A stretch of 64,000 nt of DNA from Actinomucor elegans (Eukaryota > Mucoromycota > Mucoromycetes > Mucorales > Mucoraceae): contig JAMSLZ010000011.1 of the NCBI GenBank assembly GCA_026027325.1, forward strand, positions 62,001 through 126,000. Direction: 5' to 3'. Position numbers and translations under genes: made by a program. This document shows, piece by piece, positions 17,223 to 28,336 of the stretch (positions are counted from its first letter, which is position 1; every line of letters starts with the position of its first letter). A model generated the notes under the pieces. The model did not search any database. It had not been told where the DNA came from and worked only from the letters and a program-made list of their open reading frames with translations.

Positions 17223-20200
17223 TTACCCCCTTCCAAGCTTTGTGTTCGACCCGGAACACTAATGGAGCTGACTTTTGAAATACTAGGTGAATCCGGTCCG
17301 GAAAGCCTATCGGCGAAAACTCTGTTATCGCTGCTTGTTAGTTGACTTGGTGATTGTTGAGCTTTTTCAGGTAGATAAGTGTCAGATGTAATTGGCTGGG
17401 ATAAAACGGATTTCACTGGATCATTTCTTGACATATTTGAAACTCCAGATGCTGAGTTAGATGGATGGCTTGCGATACTAGGGCTAACTGAGTTAGTACT
17501 GTGTTCTTGCATTTTATTTTTTAACGCGTCTTGTTCCATTTCCACCTCATTACTCGTAACATTCTTTGCAATGGGATCTACAAAGTCTTCGGGTACTTGA
17601 ATTTGTTCTAATTCCATCTCATTAGTTTTGACTGCATTGCTATTACTATGTGCAACTCCAAGCGTAGCCGTAGGTAGGTCTTTCATGATGTTGTTGTAAT
17701 CGCGACGTGCCTTAACAGGATCATACCAAGGTTCAGTAGGTTTGTCACCGAGTGCAGGCTTGAGACGATCAACATGAACCAGCGATTTTAGCGGTTCACC
17801 AGCTAATGTTTGCAACTTGTATGTACCATAGTTGTGAAAAGCTTCTACTACAATAAAAGGTCCTTTGAACCTTGGCTCAAGTCCAAAACGACCTTCATGC
17901 GTTAGCATTACCATGTCACCTGTTTCAAAACTGAGCTTCTTGACAGTCGCATCCCATTTCTGTTTGTCTTTTTCCGCCATAGCTTTTAACTTGAATTCAG
18001 CTGCTGCTCTATGTTGTCCAAGTTGAGAAAGTTCTCTTGCAGTGAAATCGGCTACTGTTCGAGGGTCTTTAAACGTATTAGCATCGATATACGGTTGTAA
18101 AGTATCACCTGGAATGCGCGGTTCTCGACCATATGTTAAGTAGAACGGGCTGAATCCCGTAGTAGAATGGATTCGTACTCGACAAGCAAAAAGAGCAGCC
18201 TTGACAAAGTCATCCCAACGATGTAGAGCACCATTCGTGTATTTTCGTAGCATTTGCTTGATCACACCGTTAAAACGCTCAGCTTTTGCATCAGTACGTG
18301 GATGGTATGCAGAGGTTAGCTTATGGTTAGTGCCTACACGTTTTAAATACTCCTTCACCAGTTCACTCGTAAAGTTGGCACCACGATCCGTTACAATTTC
18401 CGAAGGAACACCAAAATTCATCACAATCTCTTCATATATAAAATCAGCAACTGCTTCTTTAGATGCAACAGGAACAGCACGCGCTACTGGCCAGTTAGTA
18501 GCATAATCCACTCCCACCAGTAACCATCGATTGTTTTTTATCGTTGTAGGAAGATCCAGAAAATCAAGATGCCAACGATCAAACGCAGTAGGGACTTTAA
18601 GTGGATGCATTTCATCTTGATGGGCTCTAGTACGACGACTATTGACTTGGCACGAAGGGCACATGTACTAAGCCATTGTTTTATGTCTAACCTAAGCGAA
18701 GGCCACCATGCTCTTGGTATCAGTAATTTCAACATAGTCTTGTATCCAGCATGTCCATATGCTTCGTGATATTTTGCTACCGTGTCGGCTCTTTCGGCAA
18801 AAGGAACAAATGGTACGTTCTTGATTTGTTGTTTATTGGCTTCATCCACTATTACTTTTCGCCATACTCGATTAGCAGTAACATTGAAATTTTTCTCTTC
18901 TCTGTCCAGTATGCTTTTTACTTCAGTCGATTTTACCTTTGTTCGGTTGTTTGGAATTAATAATAAGGGCCAATCACTTCGAAGTGTAGGTGGTAGTTTG
19001 TTCCATGCAGCATACAAATATTCAGGTTCCATGGATTCACTAGCAGGTTGTTCCGATGGAGAATCAAAGTTCATTCTTGATAATATATCAGGTATTTCGT
19101 TTTCCTTGCCCGGCTTGTATATTATTTCAGGTGAATATAGTTCTAATTCAGATATCCAGCGTACCAAACGACTAGGGGGTTTGTCCTTGGTCCTAAAATA
19201 CTGTAATGGAAGATGATCTGAATATACCTTATAACCTTTTGGGCATCCATCTATAAAGCATCGCCAAGTTCTTAAAGAATGCAATATACCAAGTAATTCC
19301 CTTTCTTGTGCAGGGTATTTCCTTTCAGCCTCAGAAAACTTCTTGGATTCGAAACAAATAGGATGCCATTGGGCATTATAGTCTTCACCAGGTTGTAATA
19401 ATACAGCACCACACCCTCTATCAGAAGCATCCACCTCTATCCTGAATGGTTTATCCATATCTACGACTTGCAGTACTGGACTCGATGAGAGCAACTGTTT
19501 CAAGGTATCAAAGCTACGTTGACATTCATCTGTCCATACTATAGGGCGTTTCTTGATACCCGTTCCTCTTGTCAAATCGGTAAGTGGAGCAGCAATTGAT
19601 GCAAAGTTCTTGATGAATCGTTTATAGAATTGAGCAAAACCCACGAACTGACGTACTTCTTGAACATTTTTCATACGAGGCCATTCCTTGAGTACTTTCA
19701 CCTTTTCAGGACTGGGTGCAATACCTGCACTAGATATATGAAAACCAACAAAGGTTAGTTCTTTCTTGCCAAATTCACATTTCTTTAGGTTCGCGACTAG
19801 TTTCTCTTTCTGTAGTAATTTCAACACATGTCGTACATGTTGTTTATGTTCTTCCATTGTTTTACTATAGATTAGGATGTCGTCCAGGTATACTAAAGCA
19901 GTTTTATCGATACAGTCAGCAAGCACCTTGTTCATTAAAGATTGGAATACTGGAGGGCCGTTGCACAGACCCATCGGTAGGACTAACCAGCTATATTGTC
20001 CATATCTTGTGTTAAATGCAGTTTTTTCAACGTCTTCTGGAGCAATACGGATTTGATGATAACCACTTCGCAAATCTAAACTTGTAAAATACCTAGCACC
20101 ACTTAAACGTTCTAAACATTCATCGATCCTTGGTAAACTGGAGCTGTTTTTGATTGTATGCTTATTTAGTATTCTATAGTCAATACACATTCGCAGAGCA

Positions 20201-21305
20201 CCTGGTTTGTTTGAACCTGGATCGGGTTTCTTTCTTACGAATAGAACAGGAGCACCCCATGGAGATGTACTAGGTCTAATTAATCCCAACTGTAACAGTT
20301 CTTTCAATTGTTTTTGCAGTTCATCCAATTCAATGGGGCTCATCTTATAAGGCGGTCTAGAAATGGGTTGTGCATCACCAACGTCAATGGCATGATGGAT
20401 TCCTCGGTCAGGAGGGAGGCCAGGTAGTTTATCCATGAATACATCACCAAATTCTTTAACCAATCCATCCCAGTAAGCCGTAGTCTGCAATTTTGGATTC
20501 TTGTGAAAATCTAGTTCATTGTCTTTTGACTTGATGTAGAAGAGAAAGCTGTCGGCACCTTTTTTCATGTATCTATCGGCTTGCTTATGTGAAATGAGAT
20601 AGTTTAAGTTAGGTGTTACCGATTGCCTTTTGTTTCTGCACGGTTTCAATTTGATACTGCCGTTCTTCAAGTACCAAGTATCAGTAGTCCAGTCAGGTAA
20701 GGGTTGTGTTTGCTTTAACCACGCGCGTCCTAATATAAGGTCAAATTTTGTGTCAAATACATACGCAGTAACTTTATCCTTGAAGCCATTCAGATTGATA
20801 TCCATTTCCACTTTGTATTTGATTTCAGAGATCTGACCTCCAGCTGTTTCTACTTGTCGGTTTTGTACTGGTATAAATCGTTCCTGATCCAAGTATTTTA
20901 CTATGTGTGATGATACATAGTTTTCGCTGGCTCCCGAGTCGATTAAGGTTTGTAATGCTTTATCCTTATAAGTTACTGAATATAGAGGTAGATTGGTTGA
21001 GATAGCGTTTAGTTCTTGCAGGTATAGTAAGTCTTCGGGTAATGATTTTGGATACACGATAGGTAGTATTTCTGTTACTACATCTTGGGGTCGGAAAGTA
21101 GTTTTTCTTGCATCTTGATCAACTTCTTGCACACAGTTGATAGGAGCTAACACAGGATGTATGGTTTTGTCTAGATGAACAGTAGAATAAGGATCGAAAT
21201 CAATTAGATTTTTATTATCAGGAATGTTTGAAATGATAGTGTTATCTTCACGTAGTTGAGCTTCCTGGTCATCAACTACGTTTATTGAAAATCCTGGCGT
21301 TTTCT
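17075..21305 (-). pseudogene. Gypsy pol: protease, RT, RNase H, integrase, with a frameshift
   Basis: The frame is open from about 21305, overlaps the gag end in the -1 frame, and so was probably made by -1 frameshifting. Protease has LIDSGASENYVS. RT has YRILNKHTIKN, SLDLRSGYHQIRI, LPMGLCNGP and LVYLDDILIYS. RNase H has IEVDASDRGCGAVL. Integrase has a HHCC finger (HEAYGH ... C..C), then DFLD, VTDRGANFTSE and AKAERFN as the D,D,E residues, and a GPF-type tail. At about 18655-18660 an extra TG pair splits the HHCC finger: one frame ends at 18538 and the rest reads in the frame 17075-18664. A long Ser/Thr/Pro-rich tail follows. Without a rescue event the element cannot make integrase. Confidence 0.88.
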
Positions 21306-22172
21306 CCTTTGTGAGTGCTGTTCATCTAATCTTCTTATATCCGCCAATCGAGTTTTGCAGTTTCTTTTCAAGTGGCCCGATTTATGACAGTAATAACATG
21401 TAGCTGAATTATATCCAGATCTTGATCCACCATTATTTGATCGTGTGTTGCTCATACCACCAAATCTTCGATTTCCCCCAGAATACCCATTTCCGCGACG
21501 TTGATCAATAGCATCTATCTCCATTGGATCATCAACTTGTTGTCCGTGATTTTGAACTGGAGAATAGTTTTCTTCTTGTTGAGCACTATCAAATGATAAT
21601 GCTGCACGTACTGCTGCTTTCAAGGTTTCTGCTTCATATTGTCGTACATGAGCACGCATCTGTTTCGTGGCTAAACCTCGAGTAAACTTGTCACATGCTT
21701 CTTCGTCAGTCATTGTTGGGATACCTAGCTTGATATCCATAAATTGGTTAATGTAATCAACCAAATTTCCTGTTTGTTTTAATACTGCCAATTTATCTCT
21801 CGCAATTCTTACTGAATTGTCAGGACGAAAGAAATCAATAAGCAATCGCTTCAGTTCAAGCCATGTAGTAGGTTGATCATCTGAATTTTCCAAAGTGCGA
21901 TACCAGGCATCAGCTCTATCTCTTAATAGAGTCGATCCCAAAAGACAAGTTCTTGTTTGATCCCAATTATGAAAAGTGGCGTACCTTTCCACCGAACGTA
22001 TCCATCCATCGATAAGTAGAGCATCTCTTGTACCATCATAAGTGTTAGGTTCCTTGATTCTTACTTGCTGCTTATCCGTTACTAAATTAGCCAAATGTTT
22101 GATCAATACGGCCATATCATTTGGTTGTTCGCTTGTTTTTTCAGTCATGCTCGGTTCTCCTTGACCAGCCAT
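21282..22172 (-). CDS. Gypsy gag (capsid-nucleocapsid)
   Basis: 296 residues. It has a retrotransposon gag/capsid region (YDGTRDALLIDGWIRSVERY, then WLELKRLLIDFFRP and YINQFMDIKLGIP) and a CCHC nucleocapsid knuckle CYYCHKSGHLKRNC near the end. It starts at the ATG at 22172. The stop overlaps the pol frame. It forms the particle that carries the element RNA. Confidence 0.88.
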   Translation of the reverse strand: MAGQGEPSMTEKTSEQPNDMAVLIKHLANLVTDKQQVRIKEPNTYDGTRDALLIDGWIRSVERYATFHNWDQTRTCLLGSTLLRDRADAWYRTLENSDDQPTTWLELKRLLIDFFRPDNSVRIARDKLAVLKQTGNLVDYINQFMDIKLGIPTMTDEEACDKFTRGLATKQMRAHVRQYEAETLKAAVRAALSFDSAQQEENYSPVQNHGQQVDDPMEIDAIDQRRGNGYSGGNRRFGGMSNTRSNNGGSRSGYNSATCYYCHKSGHLKRNCKTRLADIRRLDEQHSQRRKRQDFQ

Positions 22173-22576
22173 AATAATTCTTCTTGTTAGAATCTGATGC
22201 TACTGTTGTAAACATGACTTGTTCAGTGTCCGTCACCAATCAGGTCAATGTTCGACAATGCTTATACTCAGCTTGTGCTTTGACAGCTTTGTAACGTCGG
22301 TTAAGAGATATATATGGAAATCAATGCTTAGTGCAACTAACCTTCATAAACTATCTATCACCGAATATAAAGTCGTACTAGAATGGATTACTATAAATCC
22401 TTGTTAACTCCATGAGCGCAGTCTTTGACTAACTCAATCGTCTATAATATCAAGTTAAATCCGAACTTCAATTTTGTATAAATAGCTCATCATTTTAATG
22501 CTTTAATAAATCAATTCGTTTTATCAGTCTGGTTATTTTTACAGTCTTTATTATATTCGATATAACAGCTACCAAA
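22173..22576. other. Gypsy leader containing a DIRS-end-like segment
   Basis: No gene seen. 22210 to about 22510 matches the DIRS terminal sequence at 6420-6635 and its continuation at 12546-12640 (shared words CTCAGCTTGTGCTTTGACA, GTCTTTGACTAACT). Either a DIRS fragment inserted in the leader or the two elements exchanged sequence. Confidence 0.6.
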
Positions 22577-22866
22577 TGTCAGTTCTGTATCTTGCAATGG
22601 ATGTCTGTAGAATCAGTTCTCTGTGACTATTCTACACGTGATCAAGAAGTATATTAAAGAAGTATTATAAAAGATACAATATGATTTTCTAACAACCATC
22701 TTGGCAGCGGGCTTGAGTTCATATAAGGTAAGTCAAGTGTACCTTAGTCTTCTTGCAAGTTGTATTGGTATTGGGCTTGAACTTCCTTTTTCGTTTTGCT
22801 TCCTTCTTTAATCTCAGCTCGACTTCTATTGGTACTTCTTCCATTGTGGAGTCTATGGGCTCGACA
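22577..22866 (-). repeat. 5' LTR of gypsy element
   Basis: 290 bp, same ends and length as 16933-17222. The two differences seen are C for T near 22595 and A for G in TTCTTGCAAG. Confidence 0.9.
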
Positions 22867-23220
22867 TTTTTGTCAGTTCTGTATCTTGTAATGGATGTCT
22901 GTAGAATCAGTTCTCTACACTGCAGCTAATACCTACTTTTACGGCCGTAATATATTGGTATTATTATGTAATATTACCGTACTTTTACCAAAATATTCCG
23001 GCCGTAACAGTTCAACTATTACCGCGGTATGTGTTCGCCTGTTACCATCCTTTTACGGCCGGACAAGTTCAACTAGTACTGTTGGTAAAAGTATGGTAAA
23101 AGTTCGTCTGTTCCATTGGTAAAAGGCCGTAAAAGTTCAACTATTTCCATGAAAATGACCGTAAAACAGTCCTCCTTTTACCGTCTTTTTACATATATTA
23201 CGGTCCTTTTACATTAAATT

Positions 23221-24880
23221 GAACCAATAATAATTGATATTTTATAATTATACACATTTTACATCTTTTACTATAATTTTGGTTTATACACATTTTTATT
23301 GAATAAAAATATTGTATATTCATTGCTAAATAATAATCCACCAGAAAGAGTACCAGATATAATAGCCATAAATAACTAACTTCAGCAAACCAGTATTGTC
23401 GTAGTAAAACGCGCCATTTTTTAGAGAAGCAATCAGAGTAAAGAAAGCACAACCGAAAAGGCATTATATTAAGAAACGATCCAAAAGAAAAGCCACTTCA
23501 ACCAAGAGGATAATTTAATTAGCAAAATCTAAACATCAAAAAGAGAGGTGAATAACGTGTTTATAATTCCAGTCAGAAGTTAAACATACCAAGTATTGTT
23601 GCGTAGGGGCATTCAGCAGAATAGTACTAAAACAAATGAAAATGGATGGAAGTAAAACAAGCTTTTGAGCGGATAGAAGATTAAGTGCTTACCATATGTT
23701 CAAGTATCAAAACGGCCTAAAAATGAGTGGTAAATGAAAGAAATCAGCACAGGTTAATTAAACGTGAACGGAATTCATACATACCATAAAGATTATGACT
23801 AAAATAATTTGAGTTAGCATAGCAGTCTGATAATTCACAACGTAACAGCTGCAAATAGCAACTCAATCAAACCGATCTAACAGCTAAATAGAAGAATATA
23901 TAAGAACAAAGTTGAAGAAGAAAGTTTCGATACATACAAAATCTAGCAAGCATTAGAAGACGGAATCACCATATGGAATATATTGAGCATATTAATGCAA
24001 ATTAGATGATATATTAAGCCAAGATTGACGAAGAATCTAAAAAACCGATCAGTTTATGAAGTAATTACAACTTTTCTCTTACCATTAAAACTGAAAAAAA
24101 AGCACATGTAAAAAATGATGAAAGCTGTGTAAGTTTGCTAATAAGAGAAAAGAGAATTAAGTATGCTTCAAGCTATGATTTAATAGGAATTTTTACCTTG
24201 ATGGGAATGAGTAATTAATGTTATTTGTACATACTTCAATTAAAAAAAAGGGTGTGATATGATTATAACTCTCATATACTAAATATGGTAATTATTTTTG
24301 ATATTTATTTTGGGATAGGTCAAAATATAATGTACAGATTTAATAAATGTTGTTTTACAACTTTTATTTAAATCTCAAAAACATAAATATTAAAAAATTC
24401 AAATTAAAATCTGAGTGATTTTATTTTTTTCGTCTTTTTTATATTTACTTTTTAGAAATAATTAAAAATAAATGTAAAACATTTATATTTAATATTTCTG
24501 TACATTATTTTGATAATGATCCTTATTTTTTTATTCCATCCACCTCCAACAGTTTATTGTCATATAAAGGACATTATATAGAGAAATGTTTCAAACTAAA
24601 TAAATTTTATGTAGATTTTAAAATATTTATATAATTGAAAAGTAGTAATAAAAGTAATAAAAAGGTAACATTGTAATTAATAGAAAATTTTTAAATAATG
24701 TTAATTTTTGTAATATAAATAAGTTTGTAAAATATGGTATAAATGTATATTCTTTAAAAGTGTAATAAATAAGAAATAAAATATTAAAATAAATATGGTT
24801 AGAAAACAAATTATGTAATTATTAACAACCTTGTAAAATACGTATAACATATACAGTAAAACATTTCTCATATATATATG
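23221..24880. other. AT-rich interior without recognised genes
   Basis: Only short lysine-, isoleucine- and phenylalanine-rich frames occur. None has a motif I recognise. The left boundary of the Merlin island must lie in this stretch, probably after about 24250 where A+T rises. Confidence 0.4.
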
Positions 24881-24887
24881 TTTTAAT

Positions 24888-25147
24888 TTAATCATTATCT
24901 ATTATCATATCATTTTCATTAATTGTATTTTCTGTTATATTATTAGTCTTTAATATGTATGCATATTCATATTTTTTTCCATTAATTAATTTCATGGTGA
25001 TTAAAACAACATCATTTTTTTTAATTTAAAATTTATATCTATTATATCAAAATTATATTTTTTATTTTTAAAAATTTGTTGTGGTATAAATGAACATTTC
25101 AAATCTTTTATAAACTTTTTATTCAAAAACGGATTATTTTCGGACAT
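24888..25147 (-). pseudogene. Small gene downstream of Merlin transposase, frameshifted
   Basis: Starts MSENNPFLNKKFIKDL and continues after a one-base shift near 25020-25030 as LITMKLINGKKYEYAYIL, ending at 24888. About 86 residues in all. AAAATTGA lies about 43 nt upstream of the ATG (25190-25197), between it and the transposase stop. Function unknown. The second Merlin island also has a gene in this place. Confidence 0.45.
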
Positions 25148-25189
25148 GATAATATATATCAATTAATTTATTTATTTTTATGCCCAAAT

Positions 25190-25197
25190 TCAATTTT
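25190..25197 (-). promoter_or_regulatory. AAAATTGA motif before small Merlin-1 gene
   Basis: Minus-strand AAAATTGA about 43 nt upstream of the start codon. Promoter role inferred from its repeated position. Confidence 0.35.
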
Positions 25198-25215
25198 TTT
25201 TTATTTTAATAAATT

Positions 25216-26079
25216 TTAATCTTTTAAAAATTCCATCCAAATGTTTTTATTTTTATTATTTCTTCTCCATTGATATTCTTTTATATGTAACATTATGTTC
25301 TTTTTATTTCTATGTATAGGCATTAAATTTCTTTTAAATGCTCCCCAAGTAGCTTCAATTGATTGTGTATGAACTTTAGTTATAGGATCTACAAAATGCT
25401 TAGAATGGTTTACAGTTTTATGATTATATCCAATATTATTTAAATTATTATATCCTTTCCAGCAGTCAGTATATATTGTTGTTCCTTCATTTATATATTT
25501 ATTAACAATATAATCTATATTTATACTATTTCTATGTTTTATAGGTAGCATAAATAATTTTTTATCTTTATTATCATTACTTCTTTCAATACCTCCAATA
25601 ATCCAAGCACCATCAATTTTCCTACCTTTATGGTATTTTCTTTTAGCAATTTTACTTTCATCCATTTCTACTATTTTATCTTTTCCTCCTATTTTTTTAT
25701 CTGGTGTAATTAATTGTTTATTTTTTATATATTTTCTAAATATTTTTTTATATTTTACAACTGTATTTTTATCAATATTTAATGCTGATGAAATATAAGT
25801 TCCGGTGACTTTACCAAGAAACAAATGTAATAAATGTAATTGTATGTTTATTGGTAATTTCATTTTATTAAAAATTGTACCATTTAATGGTGATATAGTT
25901 TTTCTACATTTATAATTTCTACATACGTATAATTTTTTATTTAAATTTAAAGTCATATCTTTTCCACAATTACTACAATTTTTATATCCATTCACATAGT
26001 CATTATTTATTAAGTATAACAAAGCCTTTCTATCGTCATCAAATATTTCTTTTAATTTTTTATATGGCTCTACTAACAT
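25216..26079 (-). CDS. Merlin/IS1595-type (ISXO2-like) DDE transposase
   Basis: 287 residues from the ATG at 26077-26079. A longer frame upstream opens only with a TTG that lies inside the AAAATTGA motif. An N-terminal zinc ribbon has Cys 35, 38, 53 and 58 (CSNCG, CRNYKC). The catalytic residues are D140 in VEMDESKIAKRKYH, D205 in TIYTDCWKGY and E242 in QSIEATWGAFKR. These are the marks of IS1595/IS1016 proteins and eukaryotic Merlin transposons. Intact frame, very AT-rich. Confidence 0.88.
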   Translation of the reverse strand: MLVEPYKKLKEIFDDDRKALLYLINNDYVNGYKNCSNCGKDMTLNLNKKLYVCRNYKCRKTISPLNGTIFNKMKLPINIQLHLLHLFLGKVTGTYISSALNIDKNTVVKYKKIFRKYIKNKQLITPDKKIGGKDKIVEMDESKIAKRKYHKGRKIDGAWIIGGIERSNDNKDKKLFMLPIKHRNSINIDYIVNKYINEGTTIYTDCWKGYNNLNNIGYNHKTVNHSKHFVDPITKVHTQSIEATWGAFKRNLMPIHRNKKNIMLHIKEYQWRRNNKNKNIWMEFLKD

Positions 26080-26123
26080 TTTTATAATATATTTTGAACA
26101 TAATTTTATTACTATAAAAAAAT

Positions 26124-26131
26124 TCAATTTT
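26124..26131 (-). promoter_or_regulatory. AAAATTGA motif upstream of Merlin-1 transposase
   Basis: Minus-strand AAAATTGA 45-52 nt upstream of the ATG at 26079. Confidence 0.4.
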
Positions 26132-26940
26132 TTTTTTCTAACATTTTTTTTAATTGAGTTTGAAATTTTATGAGACTTATCTTCATATTTAAATAAAAAA
26201 AGTAAGGATTACAGTGAAAAGAAAACACGAGAAGAGCGAAAAAATTTTATTAAAATAAAAGCCTCAAAGATGACGTATCAAAAAAGTAGTAATTATTAAG
26301 TAGTAGCAAGGCGAGATAAAAAATAATATTATACTTTTATTGGCTATTGTTGCTTCAATAACTGGAAGAAAGAATCATTTTTTGGGGGTTTCAAAAATTC
26401 AACAAAAATTCGTTAAATGAAGTTATTTAAGCGATTTTTGCAAGTAAAATATTGCAAAGCCACAAATAATTGCTTAGCAAAAGTTATAGAGAATTTAATT
26501 GTGCATCTAAACATATATATATGGCACATACAGAACTTTAGTTGTTAGACGAAGTTATTCTTTTATAAGACGTTTTTTGTCATTTTTTTTTATTAATTCA
26601 ACCATACAATTCTCAAAAAACGCAAACAATTTTCATGTGTACATATTATTCTCATAATCATTCTTTAACCATAGAGTATTATCTTTAATGGGTAATAGCA
26701 GAGTGATACAAACTCATTTATTATAATTTAAAAGCAAAGTTAGACCTTACACGAACCCCATTTGTACAGTCCGCTTATAAGTCGATGTTTTAAGTTGGAC
26801 TTTAAAGAAACATAAATATGAAAATAGATATTTTCTTCAATATCTCCACAACCATTATAGATACAAACTTAAAAAAAAATGGTAACCGCAATAAAAAATT
26901 ATGCTTATTACGATTATATCATAAAAAGTGAAAAAATCCT
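26132..26940. other. CACTA right-end internal sequence
   Basis: No gene. From about 26310 it is nearly the same as 46870-47520, the 3' flank of the intact CACTA copy. Confidence 0.6.
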
Positions 26941-27427
26941 AGTATTGGCCTTTATGTGGTAATAGTTGGAGTGTTACAGCCGTAACAGTCGGACTATTAC
27001 CATGCTGTTACGGCCGTAAAAGGAGGTTTTATTTGCAGTGTCTGTGACTATTCTACACGTGATCAAGAAGTATATTAAAGAAGTATTATAAAAGATACAA
27101 TATAAGTATTTTTAAGATACAAACTGAAGATAAGCTTTATTCAATAAAATTATAATGGTATTTATATTATTCTAAGACGGATGGATAATTATATATGGAT
27201 ATGCGCTTTGGATATTTATAAAGGAATATTTCTATAGTAGTATGATTTTCTAACAATCATCTTGGCAGCGGGCTTGAGTTCATATAAGGCAAGTTAAGTG
27301 TACCTTAGTCTTCTTGCGCGTTGTACTGGTATTGGGCTTGAACTTCCTTTTTCGTCTTGCTTCCTTCTTTAATCTCAGCTCGACTTCTATTGGTAGCTCT
27401 TCCATTGTAGAGTCAATGGGTTCGACA

Positions 27428-27970
27428 TTTTTGTAAAAGCCAATATTAGTCAACTCTCAGTGGTTACTAATATATTTAATTTCCAAATATAGACAATTAT
27501 AACCAAAAGTAGAAACTGAGTTATAATTGATCCAATCAAAATAAGTATGAGTTTTAAGTGAAGAATTAATGATGTTTATTCAATGATGCTTTTGGGTATT
27601 TATATTCTTTTTCTATTGTATATACAAAGACATATGATCCAGTTAAATGGGTAATAATAATATATCATGACAATTATATACAAAGTGAGGTGACTTGCTT
27701 ATGTGATTATATCTGCTTCTTTCTTTTGATATTTCGTCTGGTGATTGAAGTATTCGGCGTAAATCGCCTCTTCTTGGATTGTTTCTTACGTAACTGTATT
27801 TCAAGCTCGACCGGAACATCTTTCATTAGTTCTGTTATATCCGGTGCTAAAGACGAAGGATATAATTTAAAATACAATAATAAAAGAATAGACAGTAAAT
27901 GGAATCAGCTATCCTGATAGTAAAAGTTATTCTAATGTTTTATTCACAATTCAAAATCAAGTCTTCTTTA
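27428..27970 (-). pseudogene. Relic of a third, diverged gypsy 3' end
   Basis: The minus-strand frame ending at 27707 reads VPVELEIQLRKKQSKKRRF and then PNTSITRRN. It aligns with the end of the gypsy pol tail (VPIEVELRLKKEAKRKRKF). The sequence before it starts TTTTTGTAAAAGCC next to the T-tract. Only the tail of pol is left. It probably is an older related insertion in the same place. Confidence 0.55.
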
Positions 27971-28336
27971 TATACATTTCATCAGAGCTTAATAGTGTAG
28001 CATTCAATATCTATCAGCACGCATGGCCGTACAACGGAGTCCAATCCCAGCAGCCACTAATAAGCCTTTCAACCACGCATTGTTGTAATTGTATAACCCA
28101 CGCGTTATTCGATATTCAGGTCTTATCTTGAGATACACTCGATACTACTCGATAGTATGATGCCGCGTGTTTCTTGTAAGGATTATTGGCTAATAGTTCT
28201 AAGGATGACACATCGCTTGTATTTATGCAGGCCTCGTTAATCTGATTGGGTTATCAGATAGAGTCCGTGTATGACATAAGTGAACAGTTGATTCCTTACT
28301 ATTATGTCGATGCAAGATAGTAGGTGGAATACAACA
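27971..28336 (-). repeat. LTR next to truncated gypsy pol
   Basis: About 366 bp. Minus-strand start TGTTGTATTCCACC, end GAAATGTATA. Copy of the solo LTR at 16300-16666. It abuts pol coding sequence directly. Confidence 0.75.

Larger units (their letters stand above)
16933..22866 (-). mobile_element. Complete Ty3/gypsy LTR retrotransposon
   Basis: Two 290-bp LTRs (16933-17222 and 22577-22866) differ at only two positions that I can see. On the minus strand they run TGTCGAGCCC...GAACTGACA. Between them lie gag and pol in the order gag, protease, RT, RNase H, integrase. TTTT on both sides (16929-16932, 22867-22870) fits a 4-bp target duplication. It is a young insertion, but pol has a frameshift in the integrase. 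No chromodomain is present in the integrase tail. It lies upstream of tRNA-Gly in the same orientation. Confidence 0.92.
22918..27040. mobile_element. CACTA-type derivative (CACTGCA ends) carrying a Merlin island
   Basis: The ends are CACTGCAG at left and TTTGCAGTG at right. TCT is present on both sides of the insertion point, one base off on the left. Many subterminal TTTTACGGCCGTAA-type motifs occur at 22930-23220 and 26960-27030, as in CACTA elements. About 700 bp of the right end match 46870-47628. No transposase of its own remains; the interior is AT-rich and holds the Merlin genes. Confidence 0.7.
22871..27427 (-). repeat. Second LTR of the same gypsy family, split by a CACTA element
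   Basis: 22871-22916 is the first 46 bp of the LTR. 27041-27427 is the remainder, ending in GTTCGACA, with about 140 bp of extra sequence at 27104-27242. It is more diverged than the LTRs of the complete element and so older. It stands only four bases (TTTT) from the complete element, in the same orientation. Confidence 0.8.

Noticed and set aside
22871..27427. A second complete gypsy element
   Set aside because: Only LTR sequence is present on both sides of the CACTA insertion, with no internal gypsy genes.
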